From Martinezella lusitana (lineage in GTDB: Bacteria > Pseudomonadota > Alphaproteobacteria > Rhizobiales > Rhizobiaceae), in assembly GCF_900094565.1 (NCBI RefSeq), contig NZ_FMAF01000004.1, forward strand, positions 531,326 to 595,325: 64,000 nt of DNA, given 5' to 3'. The notes below the pieces were generated by a model that worked only from the letters and a program-made list of their open reading frames with translations, was not told the origin of the DNA and did no database searches. Each line of letters opens with the position of its first letter. The stretch's first letter is position 1. Made by a program: the position numbers and the translations under genes. Below, in pieces: positions 8,573 to 17,591 of this stretch.

Positions 8573-10861
8573 CTAGAGAAGTTTTTCCAGCGTAATGGGC
8601 AGGTCGCGGATCCGCTTGCCGGTCGCATGGAACACCGCATTGGCGATGGCAGGCGCGACGCCGACAATGCCGACTTCGCCCACACCCTTGCCGCCGAGCG
8701 CCGAGGCATTGTGGTCAGGTACACCGACCGAGATCACCTGCAGATCCGGTATGTCCGAATTCGTCGGCACGAGGTAATCGCCCACATTGTTGTTGACGGT
8801 TCGCCCGTTGCGCATGTCGACCAATCCTTCCTCGAGGAGTGCCTGACCGATGCCCATGATGATGCCGCCCCGCCACTGGCTCTCGACCAGCCGCGGATTG
8901 TAGAGCCGGCCGCAATCGAAGGCCGATACCATGCGGGACACCCGCACCGTGCCGAAATCCTCGTCGACCCGCACCTCGGCAAAATGGGCGCACCAGCTGT
9001 GCATGGAATAATCGCCCATCGTCGGTCCCTGCACCTTGGCCATGGTCGTCCAGGCCTGCACCTGCTCCTGGGCGCTCGCGCCTTCAGGCAAGGTATTGCG
9101 ACGAACCTCGATCTCCTCGCGCTTGAGCGCGAACATCAGTTCCGCCAGCGTGAGTGAAGGGGCTTCGCCGCGCGGCGCGGCGATGCGACCTTCGACGAAG
9201 TTCAGCGTATTCGCCCCCGTATCGCGGAACGGCGAATTGGCATCGCTGAGCGCAAGGCCGATAAGCTCATCGCGCGCGGCAACTGCGGCCTTATGGACGG
9301 CCCCCATGATCGAGCCGGCCAGCATCGAGCCACCGGCAATTGCCGAACCCGGCAGCCGTGAATCGCCGAGATGGACTTCGACCTGATCCACCGGAATGCC
9401 GAAGACTTCAGCCGCACTCTGGGCAAGGATCGTATAGGTCCCCTGCCCCATATCGATGGCGCCGCTGATGACCTCGACCTTGCCGCTGGAAAGAATGCGG
9501 ATCATCGCCTCGCTCGGTGCCCGAATGACGGGGAAGGTTCCGCAGCCGATACCCCAGCCGATCAGGGTCTTGCCGTCGCGCATGGACCGTGGCGCATGGC
9601 TGCGCCGCGACCAGCCGAAGGCCTCAGCTCCTTTGGTCAATGCCTCGCGCAGCTGCCGAGTCGACCACGGCTTGCCGGACTGGTAGTCGTGGTCGGCATA
9701 GTTCTTCAGCCGGAGTTCAAGCGGGTCCATACCGAGCTTGTAGGCAAGCTCCTCGATCGCGCATTCGATGCCGTAGGCACTCGGATTCTTGCCCGGCCCG
9801 CGCAGGGCGCCTGGCGTCACGCTGTTGACCGGCACGATGCGATGCTGCGAGGAGAAATTCTCGACCTTGTAGAGGATCGAGGTTGCCGCCCCCGTCTGCT
9901 CCGGCCAGTCCGCGTAGACGGACGTCTCGCTGGCGCCGCGATGAACGATCGCCTGCAGGATACCATCTTCGGTGGCGCCAAGTGCGATCTGCTGTTTCGT
10001 CCCAGCACGGCCGCCATAGCTGGTGAAATTCTGCGGACGCGTGACCGCGAGCTTCACCGGCCGGCCGAGCTTTCTTGCAGCCGCGACCGCGACAGCGCCA
10101 TAGGCAAGCGGCTGCCCCTTCGATCCGAAGCCGCCGCCGATGAAGGGCGAGATGATCCGCACATTTTCATAGGGCATGTCGAACCATTCGGAATACATGC
10201 GCGCCATGCCGTGCGACCATTGGCTCGGCTCCCAGATGGTCAGCTGCTCGCCATCCCATTTCGCCGTCAGGCCGTGCGGCTCCATCGCGACGTGATATTC
10301 GCGCGGCGTGGAATATTCGGCCTCGATCCGGACCGGCGATGCGGCAAGCGCCGCCTTGGCATCGCCCCAGGCGGAGGAGAGCGCGTCCATGAGCTTGCCC
10401 TCGCCGGCATTCGGGTCGTTGAGGTTGGCGACGTATTTGCTTTCCTCGTAGGTGACCCGCACAAGCCCGGCTGCTTCCGTTGCCTGTTCACGGCTCTCGG
10501 CCACGACGGCGGCAATCGACTGGCCATTGAACTGCACCTCACGCGGCAGCGGATAGTATGGTCCTTCCGCGGGCTTGTTACCGCCCCAGTCTGCCCCGAG
10601 CTTGAGACCCAGATCATCCTCCGGCGTCAGCACCAGGAGCACGCCCGGCATCGCAAGCGCATCCGAAATGTCGACCTTCAGGACACGACCGGCCGGGATC
10701 GTGCTCTGGATGAGAACGGCATAGGCCAGGTTCTCGAACGGGTATTCCAGCGCGTAGGTCGCAGTACCCGTGACCTTCATGCTGCCTTCGAAACGTGACT
10801 GACGGCCGCCGACGGTGCCATCTGAGGCATCGCCGTGTTTGCGAGGTTCCATCATGGTCAT
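8573..10861 (-). CDS. Aldehyde oxidoreductase molybdenum-binding subunit (PaoC/YagR-like)
   Basis: The large subunit (762 residues) of a xanthine-dehydrogenase-family hydroxylase. It holds the molybdopterin cofactor and oxidises an aldehyde or N-heterocycle. Seen: the cofactor motif GGGFGSKGQPLAYG, the ALRGPG region (TPGALRGPGKNPSAYGIE), and the C-terminal catalytic glutamate in GGKGVGEVG. It resembles the E. coli PaoC/YagR group rather than true xanthine dehydrogenase. The ATG overlaps the stop of the FAD-subunit gene by 4 bp (ATGA), so translation is coupled. Third gene of a three-gene operon. The substrate is not identifiable by eye. Confidence 0.92.
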   Translation of the reverse strand: MTMMEPRKHGDASDGTVGGRQSRFEGSMKVTGTATYALEYPFENLAYAVLIQSTIPAGRVLKVDISDALAMPGVLLVLTPEDDLGLKLGADWGGNKPAEGPYYPLPREVQFNGQSIAAVVAESREQATEAAGLVRVTYEESKYVANLNDPNAGEGKLMDALSSAWGDAKAALAASPVRIEAEYSTPREYHVAMEPHGLTAKWDGEQLTIWEPSQWSHGMARMYSEWFDMPYENVRIISPFIGGGFGSKGQPLAYGAVAVAAARKLGRPVKLAVTRPQNFTSYGGRAGTKQQIALGATEDGILQAIVHRGASETSVYADWPEQTGAATSILYKVENFSSQHRIVPVNSVTPGALRGPGKNPSAYGIECAIEELAYKLGMDPLELRLKNYADHDYQSGKPWSTRQLREALTKGAEAFGWSRRSHAPRSMRDGKTLIGWGIGCGTFPVIRAPSEAMIRILSSGKVEVISGAIDMGQGTYTILAQSAAEVFGIPVDQVEVHLGDSRLPGSAIAGGSMLAGSIMGAVHKAAVAARDELIGLALSDANSPFRDTGANTLNFVEGRIAAPRGEAPSLTLAELMFALKREEIEVRRNTLPEGASAQEQVQAWTTMAKVQGPTMGDYSMHSWCAHFAEVRVDEDFGTVRVSRMVSAFDCGRLYNPRLVESQWRGGIIMGIGQALLEEGLVDMRNGRTVNNNVGDYLVPTNSDIPDLQVISVGVPDHNASALGGKGVGEVGIVGVAPAIANAVFHATGKRIRDLPITLEKLL

Positions 10862-11841
10862 GCAAGACCTCCCATTTTCAAAATGGCGCGGGTAACGACG
10901 CGCGGCGCGAGTTCGATCTTGTAGTGGTTGCCGCCATGCGAGACGGCGCCCTCCATGGCGAGCCGGCTTGCCTTTTCGACGATATCAGCGTCGAGAGCCT
11001 TGCCGATGAGCGCCTGTTCCACGGAGCGCGCGCGCCACGGCTTGGTAGCGACGCCGCCGAGTGCTACGCGGATATCGCGGACGGTCTTGCCATCCGCCTC
11101 CAGTTCGAGGCCGACGGCAGCGCTCGCGGCGGCGAATTCATAAGACTGGCGATCGCGGACCTTGATGTAGGTCGAATTCACGGCGGCAGCGGAGGCCGGA
11201 ATGCTGATGGCGGTGATCATTTCGCCGCGTTGCAATACGGTCTCCCTATCCGGCGTATTGCCGGGCGCAAGGAAGAAATCGTCGACGGCCACCTTGCGGC
11301 CATCGAGCTCGACAACCGCATCGAAGGCAACCAGAGCGACCGCAAGATCGCCGGGATAGGAAGCGATGCAGGCCTCGCTCGTGCCGAGCACGGCATGATT
11401 GCGCGTGATGCCGCCGATCGCCGCGCACCCGGAACCGGGATTGCGTTTGTTGCAGGCCGGAAAGGCGCCGGGATCACGGAAATAGGAACAGCGGGTCCGC
11501 TGCAAAAGGTTGCCGCCGATCGTCGCCATGTTGCGGAGCTGGGCGGAGGCGGCAAGCGAAAGCGATTGCGAAACCGCCGGGAATGCTGCCTGAATATCCC
11601 CGTGGTCGGCCACTTCGCTCATTCTGGCGAGCGCGCCGATCCTGGCACCGGCCGTATCGACGGTGATGCCGCTCATGCCGGAAAGATGGGTGATATCGAT
11701 GACCGTTTCAGGCTCGCTCACACCGCATTTTGCAAGATCGAGCAACGTCGTCCCGCCGGCCAGAAACATGGCACCCGACTGCTGCGCGGCACTGCCGGCC
11801 TGGCTGGCGGATGCGGCGCGAATATAGGAGAAATCCCGCAT
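10858..11841 (-). CDS. Aldehyde oxidoreductase FAD-binding subunit (PaoB/YagS-like)
   Basis: The FAD subunit (327 residues) with the CO-dehydrogenase flavoprotein fold: LAGGTTLLDL near residue 28 and TIGGNLLQRTRC further on. Four cysteines (RTRCSY, PACNKR, GSGC, SEACIA) lie in the insertion that in E. coli PaoB holds an extra [4Fe-4S] cluster. That feature separates this subgroup from xanthine dehydrogenase. The start at 11841 (MRDFSYIRA) overlaps the stop of the 2Fe-2S gene by one base. Electrons pass from molybdenum via Fe-S to this FAD and then to an unknown acceptor. Confidence 0.92.
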   Translation of the reverse strand: MRDFSYIRAASASQAGSAAQQSGAMFLAGGTTLLDLAKCGVSEPETVIDITHLSGMSGITVDTAGARIGALARMSEVADHGDIQAAFPAVSQSLSLAASAQLRNMATIGGNLLQRTRCSYFRDPGAFPACNKRNPGSGCAAIGGITRNHAVLGTSEACIASYPGDLAVALVAFDAVVELDGRKVAVDDFFLAPGNTPDRETVLQRGEMITAISIPASAAAVNSTYIKVRDRQSYEFAAASAAVGLELEADGKTVRDIRVALGGVATKPWRARSVEQALIGKALDADIVEKASRLAMEGAVSHGGNHYKIELAPRVVTRAILKMGGLA

Positions 11842-12317
11842 TACGCTGCCTCCGCCGCTGCTTGGCGCACCGCCGCGACGATGCTGTTGTAGGCCCCGCA
11901 CCGACAGAGATTGCCGGACATGTATTCGCGGATTTCGGCGTCGGAACCCGCATGACCCTCGCGGATGCAGGCAACTGCCGACATGATCTGGCCCGGCGTG
12001 CAGTAGCCGCACTGGAAGGCATCATGCTCGATGAATGCCGCCTGCATCGGGTGCAGATCGCCGGCTTCACCGGCCAGACCCTCGATCGTGGTGATCTGGC
12101 GCCCCTCCACCTGTGCGGCGAGCGTCAGACAGGAGAGAACACGCCTGCCATCGACATGGCAGGTGCAGGCCCCGCACTGGCCCTGGTCGCAGCCCTTCTT
12201 GGTGCCCGTCAGCGTCAGATGCTCACGCAGCGCGTCGAGCAGTGTGACGCGCGGCTCGACGTCGAGCTCGTGTCGCTGCCCGTTAATATCGAGCGCAATA
12301 TGAATGGATCGTGTCAT
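11841..12317 (-). CDS. Aldehyde oxidoreductase 2Fe-2S subunit (PaoA/YagT-like)
   Basis: The small iron-sulfur subunit (158 residues) carrying two [2Fe-2S] clusters. The plant-ferredoxin cluster motif GCDQGQCGACTCHVDG with its later cysteine (VLSC) comes first. The C-terminal motif CGYCTPGQ plus GNLCRCGAYNSI follows. It starts MTRSIHIALDINGQ and has no twin-arginine leader, unlike E. coli PaoA, so this enzyme is probably cytoplasmic. First gene of the operon, divergent from the TetR gene 210 bp away. Confidence 0.93.
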   Translation of the reverse strand: MTRSIHIALDINGQRHELDVEPRVTLLDALREHLTLTGTKKGCDQGQCGACTCHVDGRRVLSCLTLAAQVEGRQITTIEGLAGEAGDLHPMQAAFIEHDAFQCGYCTPGQIMSAVACIREGHAGSDAEIREYMSGNLCRCGAYNSIVAAVRQAAAEAA

Positions 12318-12476
12318 GATAAGCTCCTGCCATCGTCACGAGAATGAGACGTTCGAAATCTAGACGAGTCCGGTCGGCCAGCTACTCCATCATTTTCATG
12401 GAAAACGACGCCGATGCATTTCGGCATGACATCTGGCACTCATCTAGATTAAGAAGTGGAAGGCGCTCCAGATAAA

Positions 12477-12490
12477 CGGAGGCGCCTCCG
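12477..12490. promoter_or_regulatory. Perfect 14-bp palindrome, candidate TetR operator
   Basis: CGGAGGCGCCTCCG lies 50 bp upstream of the TetR gene and 160 bp upstream of the aldehyde oxidoreductase operon. It is a self-complementary site in a divergent control region, as expected for a TetR dimer. Confidence 0.5.
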
Positions 12491-12527
12491 ATTAAACTAG
12501 CGGCTTGTTTGTTTTCGTCAAGCCCTG

Positions 12528-13139
12528 ATGCGATGGGAGCTTCACCTGGCCTTGGCCGAGCAGAGGACAATATCGTTGGCGCCGACCAAGCTGCGTGCGG
12601 ATGCTCGCCGCAACCGCGACAGGTTGATAGAAGTCGCCGCCGACGCCTTCGCGCAAAAAGGAGCGGAAGCCTCGCTGGAATATATAGCCCGGCAGGCCGG
12701 CGTCGGCATCGGCACGCTTTATCGGCATTTCCCGACGCGGGAACATCTGGTTGAGGTCGTCTATCGACGCGAACTCGAAGGCCTTGCTGCTGCGGCCATC
12801 GAGCTTTCCCAAAAATATGCGCCGGACGCGGCACTGGAAGAATGGATGCGGCGGTTCGTGAACTATATCGCCACGAAGCGGGGGATGTCGAACAGCCTGC
12901 GCATCCTGATGACGTCGAATTCGTCATTGTTCGCGGACAGCTCCGGCCTGCTGCGCGGCGCTTTGGGCAGCCTTCTGGAGAAGGCAGCCGAACAGGGCCT
13001 GATCCGGAAGGACATGGAAACCATGGATGTGCTGCACGCACTCTCCAGCATCTATTCCATCCCCGATGCAGCCGATTGGCGCGATCGCTCCCACCGGCTG
13101 ATCGGATTGTTGATGGACGGATTGCGCTGCCACAAATAG
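12528..13139 (+). CDS. TetR/AcrR-family transcriptional regulator
   Basis: A regulator of up to 203 residues. The TetR DNA-binding domain (RRNRDRLIEVAADAF, ASLEYIARQAGVGIGTLYRH) lies in the first 75 residues, followed by an all-helical ligand domain with a TetR C-terminal pattern (DVLHALSSIYSI). ATG at 12528 gives the longest product; TTG at 12576 (LAPTKLRADARR), behind AGAGGAC, also fits family starts. It is divergent from the molybdenum oxidoreductase operon, which it probably represses. Confidence 0.88.
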   Translation: MRWELHLALAEQRTISLAPTKLRADARRNRDRLIEVAADAFAQKGAEASLEYIARQAGVGIGTLYRHFPTREHLVEVVYRRELEGLAAAAIELSQKYAPDAALEEWMRRFVNYIATKRGMSNSLRILMTSNSSLFADSSGLLRGALGSLLEKAAEQGLIRKDMETMDVLHALSSIYSIPDAADWRDRSHRLIGLLMDGLRCHK

Positions 13140-13142
13140 GCA

Positions 13143-13165
13143 GCCGGCCACATCAAGCGGCCGGC
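13143..13165. terminator. Hairpin between convergent TetR and aminotransferase genes
   Basis: GCCGGCC-N9-GGCCGGC in the 46-bp gap between convergent stops. It is GC-rich without a clear T-run. Confidence 0.4.
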
Positions 13166-13185
13166 CGCGGTCCGCCCATTGAACG

Positions 13186-14520
<1,335 letters not shown>

Positions 14521-14563
14521 CGTCGCCTCCATTGCGCTGACATTGACATCAGCGATTTCCCTG

Positions 14564-14644
14564 TTTCGAACAAGCCCTTTTCTTTATGACTACAACGCAT
14601 TGATTTTATTGGAGCGGATAGTAAAGTTTGCGATATTTCGAACA
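14564..14644. promoter_or_regulatory. Direct repeat TTTCGAACA in the aminotransferase/regulator gap
   Basis: TTTCGAACA occurs at 14564-14572 and again at 14636-14644, 72 bp apart, in the 141-bp divergent intergenic region. The two copies could be XRE-regulator half sites. Confidence 0.3.
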
Positions 14645-14661
14645 TCTGAAAAGGTGAAACT

Positions 14662-15210
14662 ATGTCCGTCGACATCGGCAACCGCCTTCGCCATCTGCGT
14701 CTCGCACGCAATCTTTCCCAGCGCGAGCTCGCCAAGCGCGCCGGCGTGACCAATTCGACCATTTCGCTTATCGAGTCCAACTCGGCCAACCCTTCGGTCG
14801 GCGCCCTCAAGCGCATCCTGGATGGCATCCCGATCGGCCTTGCCGAGTTCTTTGCCTTCGAGCCGGATAGGCCGAAGCAGGCTTTCTATGCCGCCGAGGA
14901 ACTGGTCGAGATCGGCAAAGGCCCGATCTCCTATCGCCAGATCGGCGAAAACCTGTTCGGACGTAGTCTCCAAATCCTGAAAGAATGCTACCAGCCGGGA
15001 GCTGACACCGGCAAAGTGCCGCTGATCCATGACGGAGAAGAAGGCGGCATCGTGCTATCAGGCCGCCTGGAGGTGACCGTCGATGACGAGCGGCGCGTTC
15101 TTGGACCGGGCGACGCCTATTATTTCGAAAGCCGCCGGCCGCATCGCTTCCGCTGCGTCGGCCCGGTTCCCTGCGACGTCATCAGCGCGTGCACGCCCCC
15201 AAGCTTCTGA
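14662..15210 (+). CDS. XRE-cupin transcriptional regulator (PuuR-like)
   Basis: A 182-residue regulator with an N-terminal HTH_3 (LRHLRLARNLSQRELAKRAG, then NSTISLIES) and a C-terminal cupin barrel (HDGEEGGIVLSGRLEV, GPGDAYYFESRRPHRF). This architecture is shared with PuuR, which senses putrescine. ATG at 14662 follows GAAAAGGTGAAACT. It is divergent from the omega-aminotransferase, so it likely controls that gene in response to an amine or amino acid. Confidence 0.88.
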   Translation: MSVDIGNRLRHLRLARNLSQRELAKRAGVTNSTISLIESNSANPSVGALKRILDGIPIGLAEFFAFEPDRPKQAFYAAEELVEIGKGPISYRQIGENLFGRSLQILKECYQPGADTGKVPLIHDGEEGGIVLSGRLEVTVDDERRVLGPGDAYYFESRRPHRFRCVGPVPCDVISACTPPSF

Positions 15211-15290
15211 TCGCTATTATCAGGACCAATTTGTCCAACTCGCAGCTCATGCTACGCTCCGCTGATGCCACCTTCGCGGAGAACTTCCAA

Positions 15291-15920
15291 ATGGTTATGC
15301 TGCGTGAACCGATCCTGCATCCAGTTCCGATCGAGGAGCTGCGGCCTACCCAGATCACCGTCGGCATGCGCGAGGTGAAAGCCAAGCGAAAGGCTTGGCG
15401 CGCGAAAGCAGAGGCTGAAGATGAAAAGGCCGGAGAGTTCCTGGGAAACCACATGGTGCCGGCAATCCGTGGGCCACGCGGGCGATATTATGTCATTGAC
15501 CATCATCACCTGTCGCTTGCGCTTCATGAGGAGGGCGTGAGGGACATTCTGGTCACGACGGTGGCCGATCTCTCACGGCTTGATCAGGATTCCTTCTGGT
15601 TCGTGATGGATTGCCATGACTGGATGCATCCGTTCGACGAAGACGGCAAACGACGCGGCTACGAAGCCATCCCGAAAAGCATCAAGGATCTGGTCGATGA
15701 CCCTTATCGTTCGCTGGCGGGCGAACTGCGCCGGCATGGCGGCTACGCCAAGGACACGACCCCTTTCAGCGAATTTCTCTGGGCGGATTTCCTGCGCCGC
15801 CGCCTGAAGCGGAAGGACGTCGACCGAGATTTCGACGCCGCACTGGAAAGGTCGCTCGCGCTCGCCAAAGGCAGGGAGGCGGATTACCTGCCGGGCTGGT
15901 GTGGATCGATTGCCGAATGA
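15291..15920 (+). CDS. ParB-like (ParBc_2) protein
   Basis: A 209-residue protein of the putative ParB-like nuclease family. PVPIEELRPTQITVGMREV resembles the N-terminal ParB strand-loop, and YVIDHHHLSLALHEEG matches the ParB/Srx DGxHR-like core, here DHHHL. Helical residues follow, with no DNA-binding HTH typical of plasmid ParB, so a partition role is unlikely. ATG at 15291 follows GCGGAGAACTTCCAA; the frame is open 34 residues further upstream over the end of the XRE gene. Cellular function is unknown. Confidence 0.8.
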   Translation: MVMLREPILHPVPIEELRPTQITVGMREVKAKRKAWRAKAEAEDEKAGEFLGNHMVPAIRGPRGRYYVIDHHHLSLALHEEGVRDILVTTVADLSRLDQDSFWFVMDCHDWMHPFDEDGKRRGYEAIPKSIKDLVDDPYRSLAGELRRHGGYAKDTTPFSEFLWADFLRRRLKRKDVDRDFDAALERSLALAKGREADYLPGWCGSIAE

Positions 15921-15993
15921 CTGAAGCTGAAATCAAGGCGTAACGCTGGCCAGTTTGAGACTGCGTCAAGCTTCGTGTGGACCTGCCCCGCGC

Positions 15994-17034
15994 CTATCTG
16001 GAGCGTCGCAGCTTTGTCGCATCGCGAAACGAAATGAGGCGCTGGTTCTGTTCATCCCAGAGAACCAGTTTTACGCAGCGCAGGCTCTCCATCATGGTGA
16101 TCCGGCCTATATCACCCAGTTCCGGATGGTCTTTGAGCACTTCGGGAAGCCTGTAGTAGGGTATCCTGCTCGACAGATGATGAATGTGATGAATGCCGAT
16201 GTTGCCGGTGATCCAGCGCAGGATCAGCGGCAGATCATAGTACGACGCGCCATGAAGCGCCGCGTGTTGAAACCGCCATTCAGGCTCTTTCGACCAATGG
16301 GTTTCTTCGAACTGATGCTGCACATAGAAGAGCCATATGCCGGCGGCTCCCGCCAGCAGGACGATCGGCAGATGCACCAAGAGGAAGGGCAGGATGCCGA
16401 TTGCCCAGATGAGCAAAGCGGAGGCGATTGCAATGGCCAGGTTTGTCGCCATGGTGGATACCCAGGGCAAAAGGCCGGATCGCATCATGCCGAAAGGCAA
16501 CCGTTGCTTGAACAGGAACAGCCATGCCGGGCCTATGCCGAACATGATCGCCGGGTGCCTGTAAAGTCGGTAGGCAAGCCGCCCGCGCCATGACCGGCTA
16601 CTGTATTCCTCAACGGTCAGCGTGGTTATGTCGCCGACGCCGCGTTCGTCGAGGTTCCCCGCCGAGGCATGATGCTCCGCATGCGCCCTGCGCCAATAGT
16701 CATAGGGTGTAAACGTCAGGACGCCGATAGCGCGGCCGGTCCAGTCATCGATGCGCCGGCGCGCAAAGAAAGAACCGTGGCCACAATCATGCTGGATCAT
16801 GAACAGACGCAGAAGAAACGCAGACGCGGGAATGATGAGGATAAGGCCCAACCAGAAGCCAAAGTAAACGGCTGCCCATGTCCCGGCCCACAACAGCGCA
16901 AATGGGATGGCCGTCACCGCGAGTTCGATAAGGCTGCGTCTGGCACGTGGCTGGCGATACCGGGCGAGGATTTTGAGCCATGCCTTTTCGTCGAAAAGAG
17001 GCGCAGATGGGTCGTGGTCGATGGCCTCACTCAA
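15994..17034 (-). CDS. Membrane fatty-acid desaturase
   Basis: An integral-membrane di-iron acyl desaturase, 346 residues from the TTG start. The three histidine boxes are HDCGH (82-86), HAEHH (118-122) and HHIHH near residue 285. Hydrophobic segments lie around residues 38-80 and between boxes two and three. It most resembles DesA-type omega-6/acyl-lipid desaturases. The TTG at 17034 has GGGAG eight bases upstream and shares TTGA with the stop of a 38-residue ORF. The frame extends upstream to 17226, but that part is Cys/Ser/Arg rich and unlike the family. Confidence 0.85.
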   Translation of the reverse strand: MSEAIDHDPSAPLFDEKAWLKILARYRQPRARRSLIELAVTAIPFALLWAGTWAAVYFGFWLGLILIIPASAFLLRLFMIQHDCGHGSFFARRRIDDWTGRAIGVLTFTPYDYWRRAHAEHHASAGNLDERGVGDITTLTVEEYSSRSWRGRLAYRLYRHPAIMFGIGPAWLFLFKQRLPFGMMRSGLLPWVSTMATNLAIAIASALLIWAIGILPFLLVHLPIVLLAGAAGIWLFYVQHQFEETHWSKEPEWRFQHAALHGASYYDLPLILRWITGNIGIHHIHHLSSRIPYYRLPEVLKDHPELGDIGRITMMESLRCVKLVLWDEQNQRLISFRDATKLRRSR

Positions 17035-17147
17035 AAGACAACTCCCTGAGCCGCAATGAATGCCAACAAGGCAAGAGCTATCACAGCAGCTGAACCGATT
17101 GGGAGCAGCAAATAATCGAAGCGATAGATCGCCTGAAGAACATTCAT
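17031..17147 (-). CDS. Small membrane peptide coupled to the desaturase
   Basis: A 38-residue ORF beginning MNVLQAIYRFDYLLLPIG and containing one hydrophobic helix rich in Ala, Leu and Ile (about residues 12-35). AGGAG lies 11 bases before the ATG. Its TGA overlaps the TTG start of the desaturase (TTGA), which suggests coupled translation. Either it is a leader that sets desaturase expression, or a small membrane partner of the enzyme. I do not recognise the family. Confidence 0.55.
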   Translation of the reverse strand: MNVLQAIYRFDYLLLPIGSAAVIALALLAFIAAQGVVF

Positions 17148-17242
17148 CGTTGTCGTGTCTCCTGAGTTTCTCGACCACGTCCTCGCATGGCCATTCACGT
17201 GGTGCCTGGCTGCCGGCACCTGACAATAATTCCCGATCGAGC

Positions 17243-17386
17243 TCAGCTCTTGCCTTTACCGCTCGGCGGATTGTTCTTTGTCGCGACCTTGATCTGACTT
17301 GCGAACGTACTCTCTACCTTTGCGGCAGGCTTTTCCTGTTTCGGTTTGCGAACCTCGCGGTTGCCTCTCACTTGTCCCTTGGCCAT
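17243..17386 (-). CDS. Small basic protein of 47 residues
   Basis: A short ORF starting MAKGQVRGNREVRKPKQEKP and ending NNPPSGKGKS, very rich in Lys and Arg. AAGGATCGCATCG precedes the ATG, a good ribosome site. Similar short MAKGQ-type basic proteins are common in rhizobial genomes as hypothetical proteins, as I recall them. Function is unknown; nucleic-acid binding would fit the charge. It lies between the desaturase unit and groESL on the same strand. Confidence 0.7.
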   Translation of the reverse strand: MAKGQVRGNREVRKPKQEKPAAKVESTFASQIKVATKNNPPSGKGKS

Positions 17387-17557
17387 CGATGCGATCCTTC
17401 TTGAGGTTGATATCAGCTAGTGGAACGGCAGCCGCTCGAATGTGATGTCCTCGAACGACTACCCCAGAGTATTTGGAGGCCCGCATTGCGAGCAACCACA
17501 TAATGCCTGTTCGCTCAACGGAGTGATATTACCACTCAAAATGGCGAAAATACCGCC

Positions 17558-17572
17558 CGGCCAAACTGGCCG
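17558..17572 (-). terminator. Probable groEL terminator
   Basis: CGGCCA-GTT-TGGCCG (minus strand) begins 20 bp past the groEL stop, followed by GGCGGTATTTTCGCC and a short T-rich run. Confidence 0.5.
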
Positions 17573-17591
17573 AGCGCTTCAGGCACTGCTC

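Noticed and set aside
15291..15920. ParB-like gene as a sign of a plasmid partition locus
   Set aside because: It lacks the ParB DNA-binding HTH, no parA or repABC gene is nearby, and the family occurs in chromosomes.
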